A stretch of 64,000 nt of DNA from Salinispora fenicalii. GTDB lineage: Bacteria > Actinomycetota > Actinomycetes > Mycobacteriales > Micromonosporaceae. Both the position numbers and the translations under genes were made by a program. Shown here one piece after another: positions 29,069-37,137 of this stretch. The notes beneath the pieces are model-generated. The model worked only from the letters and a program-made list of their open reading frames with translations. It was not told where the DNA came from and did no database searches. Numbering within the stretch: position 1 is the first letter of the stretch; each line of letters opens with the position of its first letter. The stretch spans positions 288,086 to 352,085 of the forward strand of contig NZ_AZWQ01000008.1 in the NCBI RefSeq assembly GCF_000514815.1, given 5' to 3'.

Positions 29069-29088
29069 TCATCGCATGTAGCCGATGA
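29069..29088. promoter_or_regulatory. Candidate operator before the MMPL gene
   Basis: TCATCG-N8-CGATGA, arms 29069-29074 and 29083-29088, lies 44 bp upstream of the MMPL start in an AT-richer stretch with further GATGAA copies. Its half-sites resemble those at the ArsR start, suggesting common control by that repressor. Confidence 0.45.
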
Positions 29089-29150
29089 AATCGTGGTATG
29101 GCGATGAATTTGTTGCTGGTGGTGTTGGATGTAGATCGTGAAGGGATGAG

Positions 29151-30461
29151 TCAGGTGGTGTCGGCGCGCACTGCGAAGGAAGGCGGCGTTGCTTCGGTTA
29201 CGGGGCAGACGTCGATGGGTGCCTGGGTCGGTGCCACTGCGCTAAGGGCGAGGTCGAGGGCGGTGGGGTCGAGGTAGAAGTTGGGCCGCAGGTCGGCTTC
29301 GTAGTAGTAGCGGTGGAACACGGGGGTGGCGCTGCCGGAGACGGGCGGCACGATCCAGGTCCAGTCTGCGGGGACGAGGCGGCTGGCGCGGGCTTCCCGG
29401 TCGAGGTGCGTGCAGAAGCGCTGAGCTTCGGTGTGGTGATCGCTGACCTTCACCCCGGCGGAGGCGAAGGAGTGCAGGACGGCAATGTTGAGTTCCACCA
29501 GGGCCCGGTCACGCCAGAGGCTGGCGTCGGTGCTGGTGTCGAGGCCGAGGCGGGCGGCGACGACGGGAAGCAGGTTGTAGCGGTCGGTGTCGGCCAGGTT
29601 GCGGGCGCCGATCTCAGCGCCCAGATACCAGCCGTTGAACGGAGCGCAGGGGTAGTGCACCCCCCCGATACTCAGACGCATGTGGGAGATGGCGGGCACG
29701 GCGTGCCAGCGCAGGTCGAGATCGGCGAACCAGGGGTGCTCGGGGTGGGCGAGGGGGACTTCGGCGACGGCATCTTCAGGCAGGTCGAACAGGCGGGGTC
29801 CGTCGGCGGGGGTGTCGATGACCAGCGGGAGGATGTCGAACGGGGTGCCCTTGCCGATCCAGCCCATGGCGGTGACGGTGTCGGTGAAGTCGGTGTAGCG
29901 GGGATCGCCGACGATGCCGCCGTTGGGGCGTCGGTGCCCGGCGTAGCGAATGAGTTGCTCGTTCCAAACGCGGGCAAACCGGTGTCCGGGCCGCGCCGGG
30001 GGGAAGACTGTGATGGTGGGGCGGATGTTGCCATCGTTGGTGGCGGCGCGTAGATGCTCGACCAGGTTGCGGTAGATGTCGTCGGCTTGGTGTACGTCGC
30101 GGCGGTCGATGACCCGCAGGCTGCGCCAGTAGAGCCGGCCGATGCACCGTGAGGAGTTCCGCCAGGCGACGCGGGCACCGAAGGCCAGCTCATCGGGAGT
30201 GTGGGTGTAGGTACCGGTGGCGGCAATCTCGGCGCGAACCGTGGCCAGACGTGCGGGCAGTTCCTCGGCAGCGGAGCGTTCGCGGTGAAACAGGTGCAGA
30301 AACTCCTCGGCCTCGGCGGTATCGATCGGGGCGTCGGGGTGCCACCGGGGGACGGGGGTGTCCCGGTAGCCGGGCACACCAGTTCCCCCCGATATCGCGA
30401 CCGTGGCTTCGGCTGGGCCGTGCGGGCCGACATCGGCAGCACGCCGAGAGGGACATGTCAC
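29151..30461 (-). CDS. nos: Bacterial nitric oxide synthase oxygenase
   Basis: A 436-residue heme-thiolate enzyme that oxidises L-arginine to citrulline and NO. The heme ligand Cys106 lies in AWRNSSRCIGRLYW; the substrate-binding Glu283 in FNGWYLGAEIGARN; the preceding segment HYPCAPFNGW and the C-terminal PVFHRYYYEADLRPNF complete the NOS signature. There is no reductase domain, as in other bacterial NOS, so electrons come from cellular reductases. GTG 30461 overlaps the TGA of the upstream gene, giving translational coupling; the first ~28 residues extend beyond typical bacterial NOS. Placement inside a biosynthetic-type operon suggests NO is used for nitration or nitrosation of a product, as TxtD does for thaxtomin. 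Confidence 0.96.
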   Translation of the reverse strand: MTCPSRRAADVGPHGPAEATVAISGGTGVPGYRDTPVPRWHPDAPIDTAEAEEFLHLFHRERSAAEELPARLATVRAEIAATGTYTHTPDELAFGARVAWRNSSRCIGRLYWRSLRVIDRRDVHQADDIYRNLVEHLRAATNDGNIRPTITVFPPARPGHRFARVWNEQLIRYAGHRRPNGGIVGDPRYTDFTDTVTAMGWIGKGTPFDILPLVIDTPADGPRLFDLPEDAVAEVPLAHPEHPWFADLDLRWHAVPAISHMRLSIGGVHYPCAPFNGWYLGAEIGARNLADTDRYNLLPVVAARLGLDTSTDASLWRDRALVELNIAVLHSFASAGVKVSDHHTEAQRFCTHLDREARASRLVPADWTWIVPPVSGSATPVFHRYYYEADLRPNFYLDPTALDLALSAVAPTQAPIDVCPVTEATPPSFAVRADTT

Positions 30462-31081
30462 TGGGCGGCCCGCCTGCTGCGGGTGATCGACGTGCCGAAC
30501 ACCTTGTCCCAGTAGGGAGCGGAGACGCCGAAGCCGCGGGTGTCGTCGCGGAAGTGGTGGCGCATGTGCAGCTCGTGCAGCCATCTCATCGGACCGGCCT
30601 TCGGCCGCGAGTGATGCAGATAGAGGTGGATCAGGTCGTAGCTGAGGTAGCCGAGAACGAAACCGGCCGCGTACATGCTCGGCAGGCCGACCACCACGAT
30701 CGACAGCACCAGCGCAGTGGCCACGACTGGGATGGACAGCAACGGGCTCATGATCGCCCGACGGGCATCTTGCGGGTATTCGTGGTGCAAGCCGTGAACG
30801 ATGTGGTGGAACCAGGCACCCCAGCCCTGTTCGGGTTCGAAGTGCAGCACTATGCGGTGGCCCCAGTACTCTGCAAGAGTCCAGGTGAGGTAGCCACCGA
30901 CGGCCCACGCCACCAACGCCAGGGGGGCGGCGTGGTCGAGGGAAGCCACGGCGGTGAGGACAATGACGGGGGTGTAGAGGGCCACCGCAACGAGCGGGTG
31001 GACGTGGACGATGTGGTCGATGAGGGAGGATGGGAAGACGGACGGTCCACGGCCGCGCAGGATCGCTCCCCGATTTGCCAT
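30458..31081 (-). CDS. Fatty acid hydroxylase/sterol desaturase-family membrane enzyme
   Basis: A 207-residue membrane protein with four hydrophobic helices and the histidine clusters of the di-iron fatty acid hydroxylase family: EYWGHRIVLH, HHIVHGLHHEYP, HLYLHHSR and ELHMRHHF. These enzymes hydroxylate or desaturate acyl chains or related lipids with O2. AGGAGG lies 8 nt before ATG 31081, inside the last codons of the upstream SDR (4-nt gap between stop and start), and its own stop overlaps the NOS start. An upstream in-frame extension to 31303 is a shadow of the SDR. Within the operon it would modify a lipid tail. Confidence 0.9.
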   Translation of the reverse strand: MANRGAILRGRGPSVFPSSLIDHIVHVHPLVAVALYTPVIVLTAVASLDHAAPLALVAWAVGGYLTWTLAEYWGHRIVLHFEPEQGWGAWFHHIVHGLHHEYPQDARRAIMSPLLSIPVVATALVLSIVVVGLPSMYAAGFVLGYLSYDLIHLYLHHSRPKAGPMRWLHELHMRHHFRDDTRGFGVSAPYWDKVFGTSITRSRRAAQ

Positions 31082-31085
31082 GGGA

Positions 31086-31928
31086 TCACACCTCCTGGGT
31101 ACGGGTCGTCGCCTGGGCGCGCTGCTCGTAGCGGACCCGGGCGTCGGTGTCGGTGGTCTTGAGTAGTTGGTCGGCCTTGAGTAGCCGGCCGGCGGCGTCA
31201 CGCCAGCCCTGCGGCAGCAGGCCGAGTACCCGGGTGACGGGATTGGTCCAGCCCGGCACATACACGTGGTAGCGGGGCCGCCTAGCGGTCCGCACCACAG
31301 CATTGGCGATGTCGGTGCTGTGCAGGTAGGGCACGAAGCGGCCCTTGCCGACGCCGGAGGTCAGCTCGGTGCGGGCGGGGATCGGCAGGACGATGGAAAC
31401 GCGAATCTTGGAGCCGCGCAATTCCCCGCGAACAGCTTCGGACAGGCCGACGACACCGTGCTTGGCGGCAGAGTAGGTGGCACAGCCGGGTAGGCCGACC
31501 ATGCCGACAGCGGAGACCATGTTGATGATGTGGCCGCGCCCGCGGTCACGCATGCGCGGCACTGCTGCCTTCACGCCGTTGATGGTGCCGAGAAGGTTGA
31601 CGTTGAGCTGTTGGGCGGTGGCGTCGTCGTGTTCGTGTTCGAACCGGCCGACGAGCATAACCCCGGCGTTGTTGACAAACACATCGATAGGGCCCAGTTC
31701 TTTCTCCACCGTACGGTAGAACTTCTCCACACTGCTGGAGTCGGTCACGTCGAGGGGGTAGGCGGCTGCGCCGATGGCGCGGGCGGTCGAGGTGGCGCGG
31801 TCGAGATCGCGGGCACCGATGGCGACCTGGGCGCCAGCGGCGATGAAAGCCTCGGCGGTAGCGCGGCCAATGCCGAGACTACCGCCGGTGATCGCGACGA
31901 TCTTGCCGCGCAGGGAGCGCGTTGCCAT
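31086..31928 (-). CDS. Short-chain dehydrogenase/reductase (classical SDR)
   Basis: A 280-residue NAD(P)H-dependent oxidoreductase: TGGSLGIGRATAEAF (TGxxxGxG cofactor loop, residues ~14-28), NNAGVM, the catalytic Ser in INMVSAVGMVG, and YSAAKHG (YxxxK). The C-terminal ~80 residues (VYVPGWTNPVTRVLGLLPQG) are longer than in core SDRs and resemble lipid- or polyketide-acting members. ATG 31928 has AGGAGG at 7 nt. The next gene starts 4 nt after its stop. Extended reading to 32300 is a shadow of the flavin reductase gene. Confidence 0.93.
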   Translation of the reverse strand: MATRSLRGKIVAITGGSLGIGRATAEAFIAAGAQVAIGARDLDRATSTARAIGAAAYPLDVTDSSSVEKFYRTVEKELGPIDVFVNNAGVMLVGRFEHEHDDATAQQLNVNLLGTINGVKAAVPRMRDRGRGHIINMVSAVGMVGLPGCATYSAAKHGVVGLSEAVRGELRGSKIRVSIVLPIPARTELTSGVGKGRFVPYLHSTDIANAVVRTARRPRYHVYVPGWTNPVTRVLGLLPQGWRDAAGRLLKADQLLKTTDTDARVRYEQRAQATTRTQEV

Positions 31929-31966
31929 GGTGAGAACCTCCTGGGTAGGGGTGGATATCAGGGGCG

Positions 31967-32509
31967 CTACCGGTCGGTGAGCTGCCGGTAGCCGCGGGCG
32001 TGCCACAGCAGGGGCTGCCCGCCATTGGTGTCGACGGCGAGGATCCGGCCGATGACGATGGTGTGGTCGCCGCCGGGCTGAGTCTGCTCGACGGCGCAGG
32101 TGAACGTGGCCAGCGCGTCGGCGAGTACGGGGACGGCGTTGACGATGTGATGACGGGCGAGGCTGAACCGGTGGCCGGGGTGGGGTTCGGGGGTGGCGAA
32201 GGCATGTGCGATGGCAGCGTGGCGCGCGGGGATCGCGTTGACGGCGAAGCGGCCATGCTCGCGCAGCCGGGTCAGCGTGCGGGAGGTGTTGGCGGCGCAT
32301 ACCAGCAGCAGCGGCGGGTCCAGCGACAGGGAGCAGATGGCACTGGCGGTCATGCCTGCCGGACCGTCTGGGCCGAGCGTAGTGACCACAGTTACCACCG
32401 CCGGCAGCTGAGCGAATGCCTTACGCAGCGCAGAAACGCTGATCGGCGGCAGCGCGTCCGCCACGGCGCGATCGTCCGCAGTGGCTAGATGCTGGGCTGC
32501 CATCGACAT
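31967..32509 (-). CDS. NAD(P)H:flavin reductase (two-component monooxygenase partner)
   Basis: A 180-residue split-barrel flavin reductase: LRKAFAQLPAVVTVVTTLGP, GMTASAICSLSLDPPLLLVC (FMN-binding), FAVNAIPARH and the C-terminal GGDHTIVIGRILAVD are typical of the HpaC/VlmR-like family. Such enzymes supply FADH2/FMNH2 to a separate oxygenase; the plausible partner in this operon is the acyl-CoA-dehydrogenase-fold protein at 35454-36581. The start is 1 nt after the stop of the preceding SRPBCC gene. A second in-frame ATG two codons later is an alternative. Confidence 0.9.
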   Translation of the reverse strand: MSMAAQHLATADDRAVADALPPISVSALRKAFAQLPAVVTVVTTLGPDGPAGMTASAICSLSLDPPLLLVCAANTSRTLTRLREHGRFAVNAIPARHAAIAHAFATPEPHPGHRFSLARHHIVNAVPVLADALATFTCAVEQTQPGGDHTIVIGRILAVDTNGGQPLLWHARGYRQLTDR

Positions 32510-32510
32510 C

Positions 32511-32993
32511 TCACCGTTCCGCCACTACGGCGAGCCGAGGTGCGGTGGGGTCGAGGAAGGCGATGTCGTCACCGAGCAGGCCGTGCAGGATCAGCTGAAC
32601 ATTCTCCACCAGCGCCTCACGGGCGATCGGGTCGATGATGGCAGCTAGGCTGGGCATGCCGAGGTCGAAGGTGCAGGCGAAACGCACGACCACGTCGCCT
32701 CTGTCCTGTCGCAAGGTCCAGGTGCCGTCGAAGCGGTGGAAGTCACCATCGGTTTGGGTGAACTCGATGGTGCGGGCCACATCATCGAAGGCGTCATGTT
32801 CGGTCCAGCAGAGCACTCCGTTTCGGAAGTTGACCGACCAGTGGCTCTGCACACGGTGCTCGTCGAGGGCGACGACCCTTACCTCACGGACCGCGTCGGT
32901 GTAGCGGGGGTAGGAAGTGAGGTCACGCAGCTTGGCGTAGACGTCGCCGCCGTCAGCGGCGGGAACGAGGGCGTCGACAATGACGTCAGGCAT
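32511..32993 (-). CDS. SRPBCC/polyketide-cyclase-like protein
   Basis: A 160-residue helix-grip (START/Bet v1-like) protein: VDALVPAADGGDVYAKLRDL, SYPRYTDAVREVRV, the curved sheet around SHWSVNFRNGVLCWTEHD, and the long C-terminal helix EALVENVQLILHG. Relatives include aromatase/cyclases of type II polyketide pathways and lipid-binding proteins. No obvious catalytic residue stands out. ATG 32993 overlaps the end of the aminotransferase gene by 8 nt. A ligand-binding or cyclising role in the pathway is inference. Confidence 0.85.
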   Translation of the reverse strand: MPDVIVDALVPAADGGDVYAKLRDLTSYPRYTDAVREVRVVALDEHRVQSHWSVNFRNGVLCWTEHDAFDDVARTIEFTQTDGDFHRFDGTWTLRQDRGDVVVRFACTFDLGMPSLAAIIDPIAREALVENVQLILHGLLGDDIAFLDPTAPRLAVVAER

Positions 32994-34287
32994 GGCGGGC
33001 GGCCCTTCCATTAGCGGGGATGTGGCGGGCGAGTTGCCGGGCAGCACCAATCAGGGCTTGGCCAAGCTCGTCGAGGTCGCGGTTGGTCATGACCGCCGGC
33101 GGAGTCAACCGCACGACACGGTGGGCGTTGAGGGAGTGATTGACGATGACGCCGGCCTCCAGCAGATACAACATCACCTGCCCGGCCAAAGCCTCGTCGG
33201 CCAGTTCAATGCCGAGCAGCAGCCCGCGGCCCCGGATATCGGTGACGACATCGCCGCGTAGACCGGCGAATGCGTCGTCGAGCATGGCCTGGATCCGCTG
33301 ACCGAGCTCGGCGGCGCGGGCCACGAGCCCGTCGCGGGCGATCACCCGTACGGCGGCGCTTGCCGCAGCCATGGCCAACGGCGCCGCGGCGAAGGTAGAG
33401 GTGTGCAGGAACGGGTCGCTGTCGAACGGCGCATACGCCTCCGCGGTGGCCACCGCCGCCGCGACCGGGATAACCCCGCCGGACAGGGACTTGCCCACCA
33501 ACAGCACATCCGGACGCAGTCCGTCCAGGTCGGCACCCCACCAACTGCCCAAGCGACCGAGACCGGTTTGCACTTCGTCGAGGACAAACATCGCGTCGTG
33601 GGCCCGGCACAACTGCTGCACCCGGGTGAGGTAGCCGGGCGGGGCAGCGATGACGCCTCCTTCGCCCTGCACCGGCTCGACTACCACGCACGCGCGGCTG
33701 GCATGCGCGGCCAGCACGTCGGCGAGGCTGTCCGCGTCGCCGTACGGGACGTGAATGGTGGCAAGCAGCGGCCGGAACGGATCCTGGAAGACCGGCTTGG
33801 CGGTCAGGGCGAGCGCACCGGTGGTCTTGCCGTGGTAGCCGCCGTGAGCCGATACCAGGATGTGTTTGCCGTGGGCTCGGGCAAGTTTGATCGCCGTTTC
33901 GGTCGCCTCTGCGCCGGAGGTGACGAAGTGCACGTAGTCCAGCCCGTCCGGTGTCACCCCGGCCAGGGTTGCCGCCGCCGTTGCTACGGTCGGTTCCAGC
34001 AGCATCCGGGTCGCCAGCGGGTGGCGGCGGATCTGTGTGACTACCGCCTCGGTCACGTCCGGGTGGGCGTGACCGAGCAGGAAGACGCCGTATCCACCGC
34101 AATCCAGGTACTGGCGGCCGGTCGAGTCCCACACATGGGCGCCGAACGACGCCACCTCGGTCACCGCACCGGTCATCGCCGCCAAACGGGCGCGCCCCCG
34201 ACCGACATGTCGACGGTAGGTTTCCACCACTTTCGCCGGATCGATCGCCGGATCAGGAACCCCGTACATGCGGGTCGTGGTGCTCAT
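32986..34287 (-). CDS. Class III PLP-dependent aminotransferase
   Basis: A 433-residue fold-type I aminotransferase: FVTSGAEATETAIKLARAHG (PLP phosphate region), AHGGYHGKT, VVVEPVQGEGGV, MFVLDEVQTGLGR (Asp contacting PLP N1) and LLVGKSLSGG (Schiff-base Lys). The family moves amino groups between omega-amines/diamines or amino acids and aldehydes/keto acids. The stop overlaps the next start by 8 nt and its own start overlaps the upstream SDR by ATGA, so it is coupled to the putative aldehyde-producing reductase. I infer conversion of a fatty or other aldehyde to a primary amine. Confidence 0.93.
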   Translation of the reverse strand: MSTTTRMYGVPDPAIDPAKVVETYRRHVGRGRARLAAMTGAVTEVASFGAHVWDSTGRQYLDCGGYGVFLLGHAHPDVTEAVVTQIRRHPLATRMLLEPTVATAAATLAGVTPDGLDYVHFVTSGAEATETAIKLARAHGKHILVSAHGGYHGKTTGALALTAKPVFQDPFRPLLATIHVPYGDADSLADVLAAHASRACVVVEPVQGEGGVIAAPPGYLTRVQQLCRAHDAMFVLDEVQTGLGRLGSWWGADLDGLRPDVLLVGKSLSGGVIPVAAAVATAEAYAPFDSDPFLHTSTFAAAPLAMAAASAAVRVIARDGLVARAAELGQRIQAMLDDAFAGLRGDVVTDIRGRGLLLGIELADEALAGQVMLYLLEAGVIVNHSLNAHRVVRLTPPAVMTNRDLDELGQALIGAARQLARHIPANGRAARHA

Positions 34288-35348
34288 ACCGGCATCCGGA
34301 CCGGAGCAAACGCGGGTGCACCGAGCTTCTTGGCCTGTGCCAGATAGAACAGCGACGCCCGATATGCGCCGGCAACTTGATCGGCCGTCAGGGGTGGGGT
34401 CCGCGCCGGAAACTGACCCAGCGTGCTGGGGAACACCGGGGCGTCGACGAACAGCGCAGTCATCGCGAGGAGATCATCGAAGCGGCGCCGCATCGCCGAC
34501 GGCAAAGGATCAATGAACACCGGCCGGATCAGGCGGTCCACCATCTCCGGCGGCACCATCCGGGGGTGGTTCACCCCGATCCCCAACTCCGCCCCGGTCG
34601 CCACAGCGATGTCGACCAGGGTGTCGACCGTGGGTGCGGCCTGCCCAGCGGTGATCCACGCTTCCCCACCGGTCTGCCCGGCGGCGACCAGCTCGGCGAT
34701 GGACCGGCCCACCACGTCGCGCGGAACAAAGTCCAGCCGCGTCGAGGCCGGCATCGGCAGCAACGGCAGGAGGTTACGCAGCAGTACCGTGGAGAACTCG
34801 TGGAGCCCCTGGAATCGGCTGATCACCCCGGTGTCGGAGTCACCGATCACCACCGACGGACGGATGATCACCGCGGGCAGGTCACTGTCACGCACCACCT
34901 GCTCAGCGGCGCGCTTGGAATCCAGATACTCCTCGGGACGGGCGGCGGCGTCCCCGCTGTCACGCCCCAACGACTGCCGGGTCAACTCGGCGCGGGCCAC
35001 GAACGCCGTAGACACGTAGTACAAGGCCGCGCCCGCGTCCTGGGCAAACCTCGCCACCTGGCGCGTACCCGCCACGTTCACATCCTCGGTCATCTGGCGC
35101 CCGCCCGAGAAGCCGGTGTGCGCCGCGCAGTGGATCACCGCGTCGACTCGTCTCGCCAACGCCCGGTAGGCGGGTGGAGCCAGGCCGAGCCGGGCCGCGG
35201 TGACATCGCCGGTGACCGATTCGGTGGCCCCAGGACAGGTGTGGTGATGCACCAGCGCCACGACGCGCGCGGGCGACAGATGAGGGAGCAGGGCGGTGCC
35301 GATCACCCCGGACGCGCCGGTCAGCAGCACCGTTCGAACAGCCGTCAT
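34284..35348 (-). CDS. Thioester-reductase-like SDR (NAD_binding_4, fatty acyl reductase type)
   Basis: A 354-residue extended SDR. VLLTGASGVIGTALLPHL is the cofactor loop; DAVIHCAAHTGFS, NVAGTRQVARFAQ, YYVSTAFVARAE and EYLDSKRAAEQVV (YxxxK) follow, then IIRPSVVIGDSDTGVISRFQ. This pattern is that of NAD_binding_4 proteins, related to carboxylic acid/thioester reductase domains that release acyl chains as aldehydes or alcohols. ATG 35348 has AAGG at 8 nt; the extension to 35432 is unsupported. Overlaps the aminotransferase start by ATGA. A free aldehyde passed to the aminotransferase is the simplest model. Confidence 0.88.
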   Translation of the reverse strand: MTAVRTVLLTGASGVIGTALLPHLSPARVVALVHHHTCPGATESVTGDVTAARLGLAPPAYRALARRVDAVIHCAAHTGFSGGRQMTEDVNVAGTRQVARFAQDAGAALYYVSTAFVARAELTRQSLGRDSGDAAARPEEYLDSKRAAEQVVRDSDLPAVIIRPSVVIGDSDTGVISRFQGLHEFSTVLLRNLLPLLPMPASTRLDFVPRDVVGRSIAELVAAGQTGGEAWITAGQAAPTVDTLVDIAVATGAELGIGVNHPRMVPPEMVDRLIRPVFIDPLPSAMRRRFDDLLAMTALFVDAPVFPSTLGQFPARTPPLTADQVAGAYRASLFYLAQAKKLGAPAFAPVRMPV

Positions 35349-35453
35349 GAGCACAACCTTGAGTAGGTGGGGTGAGGAGACAGCGCCGACGGCGCTGCCG
35401 TGCACCGGCCGGAGGAGGGCCGGTGACAACATGAGGCGGGAACAGGTCCGGGT

Positions 35454-36581
35454 CTACGGCACCCGCAGCGGACCGCCGGTGAAGTAGTCCCGCATGGCGG
35501 CGGCCATCCGATGGCGTCCGGGCGGATGCAACGCCAGTGCTCGGCACGCCCCGGTGAGGTAGGCGACATCGCCAGAGGAAATGAACTCCATCCCGCCCAA
35601 GCCCTCGACCGCCAGGTCGAGGACCTGAGTAATGGCGTCCTGCACGGCGTAGCGGCACACCAGCGCGTCGGCAAGGTGCTGTTCGCCGATGTGCCCGACG
35701 GTGGCAGCGGCGGTGCCCTCCAGCAGCAGCGTCGCCGCCCGCACCGTATTGGCGACCTGTGCCGACACCCATGTGTCAGCGCGATCAGCCGCCAGCAACC
35801 GCTCCGCCAGTGTCGTGACCGCACCGAGATAGCTCGCCGACATCAACAGCTCAAACCACACGAATCCGACCGTCTGTAGCTGGTCCAACTGGTCCCCGTC
35901 AGCCAACTCGGTCCGTACGACCAGGTCCTGCGGAACCTCCACATTCGTGAGTACAACCTCATCGCTCTCCGCCCCCGCCAGCACCGGGGTGTTCCAGAAC
36001 GGCTGTACTGACACCCCCGGCGTGGAGGCGGGCACGACCGCGACCGCGAGCCGTGCGTCACCGTCGTCGCCAGGCAAGTTGACCGATGCGGTCAACAGGT
36101 CCATCGACCGAGCCAAGCTGCACGGCTTCTTCGTCCCGTTGAGCACGACCACACCGTTGCGCTCCACCGCGCTCATCGTTGGGGCGAGGATCCCCTGGCC
36201 GGCCCGGCCCTCAGCAAACCCGGAGGCAACCAGAAGGTTGTCGCGTGCGATCGCGGCCAACAGCATCCACTCCATTCCAGTGGACGCGGCAGCGACCTCT
36301 ACCAGCGATGCCACCGAGAAGTGATGCATGGTGGTCGCTACTGCCAGTGACGGAGAGCGCGCCCCAATCGCCCGCTGCACCCGGGTCGCGGTCAGTAGAC
36401 TCGCCCCGCGTCCACCGTGGGCGGCCGGAACCAGTAACGCGGGCCCACTGGCATCTTTGAAGACCGTCAGACCCGGACCCCCAGGTTGCTCCCAGACCGC
36501 CAGCGGCGCCTCAGCCAGCCGCTTGTCCATGCCCGGAAACACCTCGTCCAGGACATCACGTGCCTTCTCGAGCAGCCGCAC
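35454..36581 (-). CDS. Acyl-CoA-dehydrogenase-fold flavoprotein, possible N-oxygenase
   Basis: A 375-residue flavoprotein with the three-domain acyl-CoA dehydrogenase fold: helical N-domain (HGGRGASLLTATRVQRAIG), MHHFSVASLVEVAAAS, beta-domain NGTKKPCSLARSMDLLTASV and a C-terminal helical bundle. The tail EGLGGMEFISSGDVAYL departs from the GGxGY region of true dehydrogenases. The fold is shared by class D flavin monooxygenases such as the isobutylamine N-hydroxylase VlmH (similar length). With the flavin reductase five genes downstream I infer a two-component amine N-oxygenase, but a genuine dehydrogenase is not excluded. GTG 36581 with GGGAGG 7 nt upstream; first gene of the operon, 105 bp before the SDR. 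Confidence 0.8.
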   Translation of the reverse strand: MRLLEKARDVLDEVFPGMDKRLAEAPLAVWEQPGGPGLTVFKDASGPALLVPAAHGGRGASLLTATRVQRAIGARSPSLAVATTMHHFSVASLVEVAAASTGMEWMLLAAIARDNLLVASGFAEGRAGQGILAPTMSAVERNGVVVLNGTKKPCSLARSMDLLTASVNLPGDDGDARLAVAVVPASTPGVSVQPFWNTPVLAGAESDEVVLTNVEVPQDLVVRTELADGDQLDQLQTVGFVWFELLMSASYLGAVTTLAERLLAADRADTWVSAQVANTVRAATLLLEGTAAATVGHIGEQHLADALVCRYAVQDAITQVLDLAVEGLGGMEFISSGDVAYLTGACRALALHPPGRHRMAAAMRDYFTGGPLRVP

Positions 36582-37137
36582 GGTTGAGCCTCCCCATCGG
36601 CAAATGTGTTCTGGGAGCGACCGTGGAGCCGGCCCGCTGATGTGGCCGGTCTCCCTCCCTAGGTCTTAAGTCACGCTAGGGCCCAATGCTGCAACGAGTA
36701 TCAAGGTCAGCAGCAGGACTGCGGCAATGCTTACTAAACATCCGCCCGCCCCTACAGGCGTTGCTGCATCTGCCCTGTACATTCCCTGACCATAAATACG
36801 ACGCAAAAGGCTCTGCGACACCAAGCGGGCATCCAATTCGTGCGGCTCTACACCAACTTGCCAGGGATATCAGCAACGCCGGGACCGTACAACTTCACTC
36901 CCCCGGCTCGGGGCGAGCCACCAGGTCGCATCCATCGGGGCCTATCGACCACCACCGGCTGGCTACACAGCGGCGCCAATGCGCCCGGCACACACCGACG
37001 ATGCACCCTCCGTGCGAATAGCACCTCGACGTGGCTTTCCCATACGGACTGTCGACGAGGCACCGGCCGACCCATTGAGCAGGAGAAGGAGTGTCCCACC
37101 CGGGCACCTAAACTCGGCCAGCCAAGCGCCGAGAAAG
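36582..37137. other. 556-bp intergenic region upstream of the operon
   Basis: Contains no convincing gene. It is AT-richer than its surroundings (around 36670-36840: taaatacgacgcaaaag, cttaagtcacgctag) and should carry the promoter of the 36581-26417 operon. On the minus strand TTGATA and TAGCGT occur around 36685-36705 but are spaced too widely (20 nt) to be a confident promoter. The half near the response regulator shows nothing. Confidence 0.5.

Noticed and set aside
30462..30908. N-terminal extension of the NOS ORF to 585 aa
   Set aside because: It overlaps the fatty acid hydroxylase gene, and its sequence is Arg/His/Pro-rich; GTG 30461 is coupled to the upstream stop.
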